Shown piece by piece: positions 52,661-63,452 of a DNA stretch of 64,000 nucleotides. The notes under the pieces were generated by a model. It had not been told where the DNA came from, searched no databases, and was given only the letters and a program-made list of their open reading frames with translations. The DNA is taken from assembly GCA_964022365.1 (NCBI GenBank), contig CAXHZN010000005.1:1-64000 (forward strand), read 5' to 3'. How positions within the stretch are numbered: position 1 is the stretch's first letter; each line of letters opens with the position of its first letter. This DNA is from CAJXJP01 sp964022365. GTDB taxonomy: Bacteria; Patescibacteriota; Gracilibacteria; BD1-5; UBA6164. A program made the position numbers and the translations under genes.

Positions 52661-53077
52661 ATGACTAAAAAGAAAAAAATCAACTTACCTAAGTTAACGA
52701 AAAAACTTCAATGATTCCTAACAGATGAATCGGGGAAAATTACTAAAAAAGATGCCTTATGAGTAGGATTGTGAGCAAGTTTAATTTGACTTGTTGATAA
52801 TGTAGATGCAGCATGAGGTTGATCAGGACATTCAAGTTATTCTCATGGTAATACTGCACATTGTTCTTTAGAATGACACTCAAGTGGTTTTACAGGGAAT
52901 CATATAAGTGGTACTAGACAATGACACTGGAGTGGTTCAGCAGGGAGTCATACAAACTCTGCTTCAACAACACTAGATGGTTCTTCAGAAGTATCAGGTC
53001 ACAGTAGTCATGGTTCAACATCACATGGTTCACATGGTTCGCATGGTTCACATGGTTCACATGGTAGTAGATGGTAA
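52661..53077 (+). CDS. HxsA-like precursor with Ser-His-Gly repeats
   Basis: 138 residues. N-terminus: basic residues, GFLTDESGKITKKDALG as in the precursor at 49624, then a hydrophobic helix ending NVDAA, a possible signal peptide cleavage region. The mature part is Gly/Ser/His-rich (GHSSYSHGN, GHWSGSAGSH, SGHSSHGS) and ends in tandem SHG units closing with SRW. His-Xaa-Ser repeat proteins (HxsA) are the presumed substrates of HxsB/HxsC enzymes; this repeat (H-G-S) fits. One Cys (AHCSLEG). The repeats are coded by a 9-base tandem unit. No enzyme domain, so a substrate role is likely. Confidence 0.75.
53021..53065 (+). repeat. Tandem 9-base coding repeat
   Basis: Five units of TCACATGGT (one with TCG) in the 3' end of the precursor gene, coding Ser-His-Gly each. 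Such repeats expand and shrink easily, so length may vary between strains. Confidence 0.85.
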
Positions 53078-53095
53078 TATAATTAAATTTAAATT

Positions 53096-53833
53096 ATGAA
53101 AAAAACAATATACATTTTTTTATTGATTTTATGTATTTCTGCTGGAAGTTATTTTTATCATTGGAAATTTATTGCTGATAAAGATATTTTAGTGGATATT
53201 GAATCAGGAAAAGATATTATTAAAAGTTTAAATAATGATGAAATTTCTCAATGAATTAATAATGATAATTTATTAACGACTTTGAGTGACAAAAAATATG
53301 CAATTGAATTTTTAGATTTTTGTTATAAATTAGACGAAGTAGAGGAAATTAATTCTCAAGAATTTATCGATTTAGTTCAAATTAATGAATTATCTCAATA
53401 TATGAAAAATAATAATATTCAAGATCCAAAAGATTGTATCGCGACTGAATATTTAGAACTTAATGGTTTAAAACAAGAATGTATTTTTCAAGAAGATAAT
53501 TGATTACATAATCCATATATTGCTGCATATTTAAACTGAGATATAGATGAAAATAGATTTTGAGACTCTTTACAAGTATTACAAAATTTTTATTTTGAAA
53601 TGTATCCTTCTAATTCTTATTCTCTTTGAGCAGTCAAAGATAAATTAAATGGTACATTTACTTCAAAAAATTATTGTGATAATGTTGTAACAAATAATTA
53701 TGATGATTTTATAAGAGCAGAAGATAAAGAACATATCTATTCTGGAGATAATGATAACATATTAATAACTGAAGATAATCCAGAAAATTTTTCTGGCTCA
53801 ACACAAGAAGAACAAAACTTAAATCAAGAATAA
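53096..53833 (+). CDS. Membrane-anchored or secreted protein of the cluster
   Basis: 245 residues. MKKTIYIFLLILCISAGSYFY is a membrane anchor or uncleaved signal. The rest is acidic (Asp, Glu, Asn) and has five cysteines in the outer part (FCYKLD, KDCIATE, QECIFQE, NYCDNV), so it is probably folded outside the cytoplasm. No family recognised. It directly follows the repeat precursor and ends 3 bases before a radical SAM gene; it might process, display or bind the modified product. Confidence 0.6.
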
Positions 53834-53836
53834 TCT

Positions 53837-54703
53837 ATGAAATATCCTATTGAAGTAGAATTAACTGATCACTGTACTTTGGCTTGCGATTGCTGTCCGA
53901 ATAAAGATTATTTAGAAAAATCTCATATGTTAGATGAAGATTTTTATACCATTATTGAATATATAAAAACAAATCGAGAAAAAATTCTTTTTCTCGATTT
54001 GTGTGGTATTTGAGATATATTTTTACATCCAAATATATGTAATTATTTAAAATATATTGCAGATACGTTTGAAAATACAGATCTAAATATTCTTATTCCA
54101 ACAAAATGAACTGTTATTTCTACTAAACATATAGAAGCTTTGCAATATATGAAAGATAAAAAAATTAATTTCAATCTTTCTGTTTGATTCTATTCTATGC
54201 GTAAAAAAGTACATGATTCAATTACGGGGAAACCAAATTTTGATGATATAATGAAATTTATTAAAATTTGTAAAAAAAATAATTTTCCACTTTCTTTAGA
54301 AATGCTAATAAATAAATTTTCTCTCAAAGAATTAGATTATTTTTATAAATTTTGAGACCAGTTAAAACTCAATTATAAAGTACATAACTATCATAACTTT
54401 TGAGGTTCTGTTGATAGAGATAATATTTATCAATACAATGCTGCTGATTATAAATTTAAATGTAGTTTTGCCGATGATGAAACCTATAAGCTAGATTTCT
54501 ACTGTCAGTATACACTCCCATTTATTGCTCGAGATTGATATTTATTTTCGTGTAGTCACTGAGGGAAGCAAGAAAAATATAGAACAGAAAAATTTTCTCA
54601 ATTATCTAAAAGATATCCTGATTTTGAAGATCTTTTAAAATATATTACTGAAGAAAAACTTACGAAATCTATTTGTAAAAATTGTACATATTTTAAATAT
54701 TAG
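53837..54703 (+). CDS. Radical SAM protein with atypical motif
   Basis: 288 residues. EVELTDHCTLACDCCPN gives C13-x3-C17-x2-C20, with Cys at the position usually aromatic (CDCC). The second motif reads LDLCGIGDIFLHPNI rather than GGEP, similar to the G.GEPLLHP form of other radical SAM families. The C-terminal part holds further cysteines (KFKCSFAD, DFYCQYTLP, LFSCSHGGK, SICKNCTYF) that could bind an auxiliary cluster, SPASM-like. Substrate unknown; neighbour context suggests the precursors at 49624 and 52661. Confidence 0.75.
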
Positions 54704-54712
54704 CAATAAAAA

Positions 54713-55609
54713 ATGCAAAATATAATCTTTCACATTATCCTGACGAATCAATGTAATAAACGTTGTGAATATTGTGATTTAGATTTTCAAAATAATACAA
54801 TTTCATATGATAATATAAATATTTTTTTAGATTATTTACATAATAATGCTCAAAATTTTTGAGAAATCAGAATAAATTTTTTCTGATGAGAACCTATGTT
54901 AGAATTTGAAAAGATACAATATATTATCGAAAATATATCTATTAAAAATATTTTTTATTCAATAGGTACAAATGGGGTTTTACTTACTGAGGAAAAATAT
55001 TTATTTTTGAAAAATAATAATGTAGAAATTCAATATTCTATTGATACTCAGACGTATTATACACTCTTAGAGCAAAAATATATTGATGTGAAACATAAAA
55101 ATTTTGCTGTAAATTTTATCCTCAATCCAAAAGATATTGAAAAATCATTTGAAATTTTTGATTTAATTGCTAAAAGATGAGTGGAAAAATTTTATATTTT
55201 ACCAGTGTACGCAACTATAATTTGGGATAAATCTACACTAATATTTTTACATAAATTCATAGAATATATAAATGAATTTTCAGATATAAAAGCTTTAGGA
55301 TTGTCGTATTATGATTCACCAACTTCGGATAGGGAATATATACTAGAAACTGATGGAAAAGTATTTCAAGATATTCATACACATCTTTGGTTTTTGAAAC
55401 AATATAAGAATATTCCTCAAAATATAAAAGATGAAATTTATGAAAATACCTATATTTGTGAACTCAAAAATATTCAAAAAAATATTTCAGAAATAATGTT
55501 TTGTAAATTACAAAAATTATATAAAATGAGTTTAGAAATAGCTAAAAATCAATGATTTCAACAAAGTTTTACATTGATAGATAAAATTTTACACAATATA
55601 AAAAAATAA
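54713..55609 (+). CDS. Radical SAM protein
   Basis: 298 residues. IILTNQCNKRCEYCDLDF gives C14-x3-C18-x2-C21 and FFGGEPMLEFE the GGEP motif with TGA glycine. The partial barrel continues (IGTNGVLL, IQYSIDTQ, FILNPKDIEK). Only two further cysteines (YICELK, MFCKLQ), so no clear auxiliary cluster domain. Similar in length and motif style to the gene at 61290. TGA glycine count is high. Confidence 0.85.
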
Positions 55610-55612
55610 ATT

Positions 55613-56995
55613 ATGATCACAAAAATATTTTATTCGTTAGTTCTGTTTTGAAATATAAACTATAATGAAAAAAATAGTTTGTGATTTTTTTTGAGTAAAA
55701 TTTCAGAACTTACTTTCTGAGAACTCGAACTTATTTTTGAAGACTCTTCTGGAGAAACAATAAAAGTTTGATTCACTCATAAAAAATTATTATGAGAAAA
55801 TTTTTCTGGAAAAACTACAAAAAATTGGGGAATATTATGCGAAGATAAAAAATTAGAAAATTATATTTTTGAAAAAATAAATATTTCTGATCAAAAAGAT
55901 TTTCCATTCTTTGAAAGTACTCAATTTTATCGTGATTTAGCATTTTGAGTAGTTTTAACTATTACGAGTAAATGTAATATATTTTGTTATTATTGTTTTA
56001 ACGATATTGATTATGAAATTAAAGAGAGAAACACAAGAAAAAATTATTGATTAGATTATTGGATAAAAATTATTGATGATTTATATGACCAATGAACCAG
56101 AGTTGTTATTTTAACAGGTTGAGAACCGATGGTAGCTCCATTTTTTTGGGAAATATTGGATTATCTAAAAGATAAATGAATATATGCCCATGTAAATACA
56201 AATGGTACTATTTTAGCTGACAAGACTCTAGAGCGTCTGAATGATAACTATAGTGTTAATTTGATGGTTTCTTTGCATGAGTTTAACGATAAAGATTATT
56301 ATGAAGTAAATAGAAAATGACTGGAAATGTCATTTTGAATTTCTAAAGTTCCAGAACATTTCAAAAAAATATTTACAAATAAACTGACTCAGCTTAGAAA
56401 AGTTAAAAACTATCCAAATATTTCATTAGAATTTCTCACTATTTTAGTTTGGAAAAATATTCTCAATTTAGATAAGATCTATGAGTTTTGATATAATTGT
56501 TGAGTTGATTTTCACTCTTGGCAGTTTTTCAGATTATATTCTACAAAAAATAATACATGAGCTACGAAATCTATGATGGATTTAGCAATAAATAGAATGT
56601 ATTTACTTAATAAAAAATATTGAGTTGATAATAAAATTGTAGATCCTGTTCCGTTTTGTGTAACAAAAAATGTTGAGAGAGCCAGGGAAGTAATTGACGG
56701 AGTTTTATCTGATTCTCATGATGTAAAAACAATCATCACAACTCGTTGAGATGTACAAATGATGAGTGCCTATGATAATAATTTTTGGAATATTTCTGAT
56801 ACGTCTATGACAGAAATATTTAAAGATGATTTTGTCAAAAAACAATTAAATAATGGATTTCTACCAAAAGAATGTTGAGACTGTAAATATAAAGAAGAAT
56901 GCAGGTGAGGAAGTAGAATGGATGCAAATATTGTATATTGAGATTATGGTGAATTTGACCCGATTTGAGATATTAATAATAAAGTTGTTGAATAA
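55613..56995 (+). CDS. Radical SAM protein with N-terminal extension and SPASM-like tail
   Basis: 460 residues. An N-terminal domain of about 105 residues (SLGFFLSKISELTFGELELI, beta-rich) precedes LTITSKCNIFCYYCFND (C121-x3-C125-x2-C128) and ILTGGEPMVAPFFWE. The barrel shows HVNTNGTIL, MVSLHEFNDKDYYEVNRKG. The tail KECGDCKYKEECRGGSRMDAN is SPASM-like, with cysteines for an auxiliary Fe-S cluster. Two-part layout and place make it a candidate for the HxsC role, but sequence motifs of HxsC are not evident. Its stop overlaps the next start by one base (TAATG). Confidence 0.82.
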
Positions 56996-57687
56996 TGGAT
57001 GTAAGAATTGTAAATACTTGTAATAATAATTGCTTATATTGTTTAGAACAATCTCTCAGAGAAGAAAAAAAATATATTGATTTTAAAGTTATAGAATCTA
57101 TTTTAGAAAAATCTGAAGAAAAAAATCTTACATTTTATTGATGAAATCCACTTTTACATCCAGATTTACTTGAAATAATTCATTGCGCTAAAAAAAATAA
57201 TTTTGAAAATATTTGAATTTTATCAAATACCTGAAGTATTTCAGAAGAATATTTGAATATATTAATCCAGTCAGGTGTAAATAATTTTTGAATATATTTT
57301 TATTCGTTTCAAAAAAATATTCATGATATTTATTCTGGAAATAATCTTGAATTAACACAATTATTAAAAAATATTACATTAATTTCTCAAAAAAATATAT
57401 TTTGTAAAATTATTATTCATGTAAATAATTCTAATATTGATACGCTTTGAAGAGATATAGAAATTTTACATTCAAAATTTTGAATCTCTCATTTTGAATT
57501 TATTAATTATTTGATAGAAGATAGAGCGAAAAAATATGAAAAATTATTACAGTATAAAATTTCTCAAAAAGCAGACAAAATAGAAATGTTATTTCATAGT
57601 ATTAAAAAGTTGAATTTAAACGTGAAATTCATAAGATTTAATAAAGAATTTTTCTCTAATAATACACAATTTATTTCACAAAAATAA
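56995..57687 (+). CDS. Short radical SAM protein with GGNP motif
   Basis: 230 residues, short for the superfamily. VRIVNTCNNNCLYCLEQ gives C9-x3-C13-x2-C16; the second motif is FYGGNPLLHPDLL, Asn replacing the Glu of GGEP that contacts the SAM amino group. Then ILSNTGSISEEYL and IIIHVNNSNIDT. No extra cysteine cluster. Start overlaps the previous stop by one base, so translation is coupled. It may be a reduced or specialised member. Confidence 0.75.
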
Positions 57688-57691
57688 AATA

Positions 57692-58573
57692 ATGAATAAT
57701 AATTTAGATTATTTTGAAGCATTTGTCTGACCTTTTTGTGCAAAAGATTGTCTATTTTGTAATGAGTGATGAAAATGAAAGAGAGAATTTCATAGTTTTG
57801 ATGATTTCATAAAAATAATTAATAATAATGATTTTCAAAAAGTTGTCCTCACTGGTTGAGAACCGATGATAAATCCTCGCTTAGATGAGTATATTACACA
57901 TTGTACGAACAAAAATATATCGACTTGAATTGTTACTGCGATTGACTCTAAAAATTATCTCGGAAAAATAGAGAAATATTTAGAAGCTTGACTCAATGAA
58001 TTAATGATTTCATTAGAATGACCTGAAAAAATTCATGACTATTTAGTGCAAGAAGACTGAGCAATGAAGAGAATTCTAGAAGTTTTACAGTTGGTAAAAA
58101 AACATAAGTCTGATTGTAAAATCATTATTCATACAAATATTAATAAATTAAATTATAAATATCTTCCACACTTTTTAGATATTATTTTGAAAAATTTTCC
58201 AAATATTTTCACGTATCACTTACAAATGTTAGAACCATTTGGTAGTGCGGTGAAGCATCATGATATTCTATTTGAAAAATATAGTGATTTACTCAAACCA
58301 TTATTACAAAAAATTGAATATATTACTGACAATAATAAAATTAAATTTTGAAGATTGCCATTATGTCTCGTCGATACAAAATTTCATAAATATATTTCTC
58401 AAACTCCAAATATTTATGAAAATCATCAAGAAAAAACAATTTTAGCTTGATATCAAGAACATCAATATCAAAGTAAAAAGTGTGACTCTTGTTCAAAAAA
58501 TATCGACTGTGATAAATTTTTGGAAGAATATATTCAAAAATTTTGAGAATCAGAATTACAAGCCTTTGACTAA
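57692..58573 (+). CDS. Radical SAM protein
   Basis: 293 residues. EAFVGPFCAKDCLFCNEGGKG has C16-x3-C20-x2-C23; VVLTGGEPMINPRLDEYI is the GGEP motif. The barrel includes IVTAIDSK, MISLEGPEKIHDYLVQEDG and LQMLEPFGSA. The tail KKCDSCSKNIDCDKFL (C-x2-C-x5-C) may bind an auxiliary cluster. Starts 4 bases after the previous stop. Confidence 0.82.
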
Positions 58574-58578
58574 AAAAT

Positions 58579-59559
58579 ATGTATATTAATGAGATTATTC
58601 GTGTAAATTACCTGTGTAATTGGAAATGTAGCTTTTGTAATGTATCAAAAGTGAATAATTTTGGTGAAAAAGATATTGATCCAAAACAAGTAATTTTTCA
58701 GATTTTATCATTAGCAAAAAAATATTCACTAGAAGAAAGAAAGCAACTTACTCTTTCATTTTCGGGTTGAGAACCTACTTTAAATAAAAATTTAGAAAAA
58801 TTTATTTCTCTTGCTAAAAAACTAGAAATTTGAAAAATTCAAATTCAAACAAATGGAAGTCTATTATTTAAAAATCCAGATTTATATAATAGATTATTAC
58901 AAGCAGGATTAAATGAAATATTTCTCGCGCAACACACACATATTGATTCTACTAATAAAGAGTTAGGATGTTTTTATAAATTTCAAGATTTTTTAGATTG
59001 GGTAGAATTTTTAAAAACTCAGGAAAAAATCCCTGATATATTTTTAAATATTGTAGTCACTCAAAAAAATATTTCTGAAATTTATGATTTTATTCAAATT
59101 TTAGTGAATCATTGATTTGTAGATTTACTGAGAAATAAATTATCACTTTGATTTTGCCAACCAATGTGATATGCAATGAAAAATAAAGATGAAATGCTGT
59201 TAGATTTTGATAAAAATCAAAAAAATATTATTTCTAAAATAATTTCTCTATGTGAAAAAAATAAAATTTTATTAGATTTTCACTATACTTCACCTCCACT
59301 TTGTGTTTTAGATTATCCTGAATACAATTTAGAATATAATCAGTTAAAACGTTTAGAATTAGATGATTTAGAGAATAAAATTTCTCAATGAAATCTAGAA
59401 AGTTTTCAATTCTTGTGGAAAGAAAAAACAAAATATGAAAACTGTAAAAAATGTAAATATAATAATTATTGTTTATGATTTTATAAAAATTATGAGCAAT
59501 ATTTAGGAAAACAAAAAGTACAAAATTTTATTTCAGATTTTATAAAAAATGAAGCATAA
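58579..59559 (+). CDS. Radical SAM protein with SPASM-like tail
   Basis: 326 residues. RVNYLCNWKCSFCNVSK gives C13-x3-C17-x2-C20; LSFSGGEPTLNKNLEKFI the GGEP motif. The tail CKKCKYNNYCLGFYKNYEQY (C-x2-C-x5-C with Tyr/Phe) resembles that of the next gene and SPASM-type auxiliary sites. The next gene starts 11 bases before this one ends. Confidence 0.83.
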
Positions 59560-60511
59560 AAGATTGGAAATGTATCTTGGCTGGACCTGTAACCATAAGT
59601 GTCAATTTTGTATTGAGATGCCAACTATGGATGTAATGTGGGATAGAGTTATTAGCAATAAAGAAGTTTTAAAAAAACTCGTTAAACATAAAAAACTCTG
59701 ATATGACCATGTGACGTATTTAGGTTGAGAACCATTTATTCAGAAAAATTTTGAGTTTGCTATTAAAGTGGCAAAAAAACTCTGATTTACTGTTTTAGTT
59801 ACTACGAATGCAGCGACACTACAGTTTGATAAAATTGCTAAAAATTATCTTCCATATATTGATCAATTAATTATTTCACTACCAATTGTAGATAAAAAAC
59901 TGCAACCTATTATCAATAATACAAAATCAATAATAGATTTTGATAATGTATTTACGAATATTAGAAAATATTGGAAAGGGAATTTATTGAAAATAAATAC
60001 GGTTATAACTCCTCGTAATTTAGATTCTTTAGAAAATATAGTAGAATTTATTCATAAATACCAAGTAAAAGAGATTTCTTTTACATATCCTGATATATAT
60101 TATGATTATTATAAAAAAGATAATATTCTACAAAATATTGCTCCAAGTTACACTCAAGCAAAAGAAAAAATAAAAAAACCATATGAACTTTGTAAAAAAT
60201 ATGGAATAAATGTAAAAGTTGTTGATCTCCCATTTTGTCAGCTACCTGATGAATCAATGATTGCTGACACAGATGATTATTCTTACCAATCAAGAACCAA
60301 GATTCATTATAGTGAAATCAGTTATACTCGTGTAAATTCTTGACCTGAATTTAATGAAAAAAACAATAAAATTGATGAATACGAATCTCTTCCAAGAATG
60401 AGAAAAATCATAAAAAAATGTGATAGTTGTAAATATAATAATTTATGCTGGGGACCTTCTCATCATTATGAAAAACTATTTTGACTGAAAGAAATTGAAC
60501 CTATAAAATAA
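59549..60511 (+). CDS. Radical SAM protein with SPASM-like tail
   Basis: 320 residues. MYLGWTCNHKCQFCIEMP gives C14-x3-C18-x2-C21; VTYLGGEPFIQKNFEFAI is the GGEP motif; LVTTNAATLQ and INTVITPRNLDSL follow. Tail CDSCKYNNLCWGPSHHYEKL, with the C-x2-C-x5-C spacing seen in the neighbouring paralogues. Start chosen at the ATG overlapping the previous gene by 11 bases because it gives the expected short N-terminus; an internal ATG in frame (MYLGW) is possible. Confidence 0.83.
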
Positions 60512-60519
60512 TTATTCTT

Positions 60520-61305
60520 ATGAAAAACAGTATAGAAAATATAGAAAATAAATTTTGAGAAAACTTTTTTTTATTACAAACTCGCTGATTTAATCAAGTT
60601 TTTTCTTCGGAAAATTATATAGTAAATATTTTTCCAAAACAATATAATCTGAAAAAATATAAAAATAATTATGAAAAATATTTGAATGTTCATAAAAATA
60701 TTCCAAAAATATTAGAATTTAATTTTGATGATAATTATTTTGTACAAGAAAAAATACAAAATATTCAAGATAATTGGGGAAATGAAAAAAATATAGAAAT
60801 TTTCTTCTGAAAATATTTAGAAAATATTTTTAAATATTCTCATAAAACTCAAAATACTCTTAATAATTTAAATAAAAATAATAATTTAAATAATATTCTA
60901 GAAAAAAATAATATTTCAGAAATATTTATAAAAAAAATTTATACCATTTATTTGAAAGAAAATAATATAGAGAATAAAAGATATTTAGCAAAATTAATAA
61001 AAAACATAAAAAATAATTCAGAAATTTTTCAAGATGATTATGAAAATATTATACATTGAGATTTGAGTGATAGCAATATTTTATATAATGGTGAGAATTT
61101 TTATCTAATAGATTTTGAAAATATTTCTGATTTTGATATTTATTATGATTTAGTAAGTTTTGATTATTTTGTAGGGAAAAATAATTCAGATATTTATAAA
61201 AATATTTTTTGAAAACATAATAGAATATTCTCTCAAAATAGATATAATATCAACAAAGATTTCTTTACTTTTATTCACAAAAATAATTTATGAAATTTAA
61301 TATAA
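60520..61305 (+). CDS. Aminoglycoside-phosphotransferase-like kinase
   Basis: 261 residues. IIHGDLSDSNILY (His179, Asp181 and Asn) is the catalytic loop of the APH/choline kinase fold and FYLIDFENIS the metal-binding Asp motif. The N-lobe is weakly conserved, with FSSENYIVNIFPK as the probable ATP-lysine strand. Such enzymes phosphorylate small molecules, sugars or proteins. Unusually rich in Asn, Ile and Lys. Placed among radical SAM genes, it may phosphorylate the peptide product or a cofactor, or have a protective role; inference only. Its end overlaps the next start by 16 bases. Confidence 0.75.
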
Positions 61306-62192
61306 TTACCCATATAACTACTGCCTGCAACTATGATTGTAGTTATTGTGATGTGATAAAAGATAATAGAAATATTTCAACACAAACCTATGAAAATTTA
61401 TTACATTTCATTTGAGAAAATCAAAATTATATATCACGTTTTAAATTTTTTGGATGAGAACCTTTATTAGCAAAAAATACTATTCATAAAATTTTAGAAC
61501 AGTTTCCTGAAAATAAAAATTTTGAAATAGTTACAAATACAACTTTATTAGATGATAAAGTCTGAGAAAAATTACAAAATCAATTCACATTAATCTTTTT
61601 TAGTATTGACTCAGAAAATGATTTCAATTTTGAAAAAAATATAAATTTTATTAAAAAATATAATTTAGAAGAAAAACTATATTTTAATATTATTATAGAT
61701 CCTCAAAATATTTCTGCAGCAAAAAAACAATTTCAAGATTTATATCAAGCAGGGATGAGGTGATATAATTTTTTACCTATTTATTTCACAAAACCGTGGA
61801 ATAATTCTCAACTAAAAGATTTTTCAGTTTTTATGAAATGAGTTTTAGATCTATCGATAAGAGATGATTCTCTACGTTTATACTGATTTCGTGAGAATAA
61901 ATGATATGATACAAGTTTGATAAATCCAAGCATATTTATCGATGTAGACGGGAAAATATATTTTTCAGATTTTGTATCTACATTTTTCTGAAAAAAAATA
62001 CAAGATGACTTATTTTTATGAAATTTAGAAAATTTTTCTTTAAAAAAATTAGAAAATTTTGATTTTGATACGCAAAAAAAAGCATTACACTGTTTGGAGA
62101 CTAAAATAAATAATTCTGTTGAATGACAAAAACAATTGCATAAAATAATGGATTATTTTTCTGAATACTTAAACAAAAAAAATGGAAAATAA
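61290..62192 (+). CDS. Radical SAM protein
   Basis: 300 residues. ITHITTACNYDCSYCDVIK gives C13-x3-C17-x2-C20; RFKFFGGEPLLAKNTIHKIL the GGEP motif; FEIVTNTTLLDD and IDPQNISAAKKQF follow. Resembles the gene at 54713 in length and in the FFGGEP context, indicating duplication inside the cluster. One further Cys near the C-terminus. Overlaps neighbours on both sides (16 bases upstream, 11 downstream). Confidence 0.83.
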
Positions 62193-63450
62193 ACAAAATT
62201 TATTAGCCAAAGAACATACAATAAAGCAAAATAGAATATGGGTCAGAATCGCAGCAGCTTGTAATAACAAGTGTCTTTTTTGTTTGGATTCACAAGCTCA
62301 AGACGGGACATATCCAGATGAAGATGTAATCAAAAAAGAAATCAAAGATGGTTTTAAACCAGGTATGGAAAATAGAATCATCATATCAGGTTGAGAAGCA
62401 AGTATTAATCCAAAATTTCCTGAATATATAAAATATGCAAAAGAATTTTGATACGACAGAGTTCAAACAGTTACAAATGGAAATATGTTTGCATCTGAAA
62501 ATTTCTGTAAAAAAGTATTTGATGCCGGTTTACAAGAAGTTACTTTTTCGTTTCATTGACATACAGCAGCGCTGCATGATTTTTTAGTTGATACAAAATG
62601 AGCATTTAAAAAGTCTCTCAAAGGTCTTATTTATATCAAAAAATATTATCCAAATATTATTATAAATATTGATATTGTTGTAAATAAAGTAAATGTAAAA
62701 TTTTTACCAGATATTGTAAAATTTTATATGAGATTATGAGTATATGAATTTGATATCTTACAAATAATTCCTTTTGGAAGATGATTTATGAGGTATAAAG
62801 ATATGCTATTTTACAATGTTGCAGATTATCAAAAACAATTACAAGAAACCTGGGAACTATCAAAAACTCCATGAATGTATATGTGGACAAATAGGTTTTA
62901 TGCAGAAGCTTTTGAATGATATGAAGATCTCATTCAAGACCCGAGAAAAATAAAATCAGAAACAATGGGGGAATGATATCATATGTTTGATGCATTTATT
63001 CGTTCAAAATGAGAAAAAAAACCTGAATGTTTCGGTCCGGCATGTGATGTTTGTTTTCAAAATCAATATTGTCATGATTTTTTAAAAGAAAAAGATGATG
63101 AAAAACAAGATTTTAATGGAAAAAAAATTATTTCATGACAAGAATTTCCTAGTCAAGTATATGATATTTATGGTGAAAATTTTGCTGAATTTAAAAAATA
63201 TTTAGCATCACAGAAAAAAGAATTAATAAATATTCCAAAATGTTTATGATGAAGTGGAAAATATCAAAAATACGTTGATATAGCTGAAGAAAAAACTTTA
63301 GAAGATTATACACAAAAATATATCACTCAATTATACAGAAAAAAATCTTTGAGATGTGAATCTTGTATACATGAAAAATCTTGTAAATGAATACATATAA
63401 ATTTTATTAGAAGTTACGGATTTAAAATTTTAGAACCTATTGAAAAATAA
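62182..63450 (+). CDS. Radical SAM protein with extended Cys-rich C-terminus
   Basis: 422 residues. RIAAACNNKCLFCLDSQ gives C27-x3-C31-x2-C34; IIISGGEASINPKFPEYI has GGEA, the same E-A variant as the HxsB-like enzyme. Barrel: TVTNGNMFA, VTFSFHGHTAALHDFLVDT. Two cysteine groups follow: CFGPACDVCFQNQYC around residue 290 and CESCIHEKSCKG near the end, enough for one or two auxiliary clusters. The last gene in the window is a likely paralogue (HDFLVDT and HDFLTDT). Confidence 0.83.
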
Positions 63451-63452
63451 TT

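Noticed and set aside
52980..53070. Tandem repeats as a CRISPR array.
   Set aside because: The units are 9 bases, contiguous, in frame and coding; there are no spacers or cas genes.
55613..56995. Naming this radical SAM gene hxsC.
   Set aside because: Its position and two-domain layout fit, but the motif pattern I associate with HxsC is not present, so the name is not supported.
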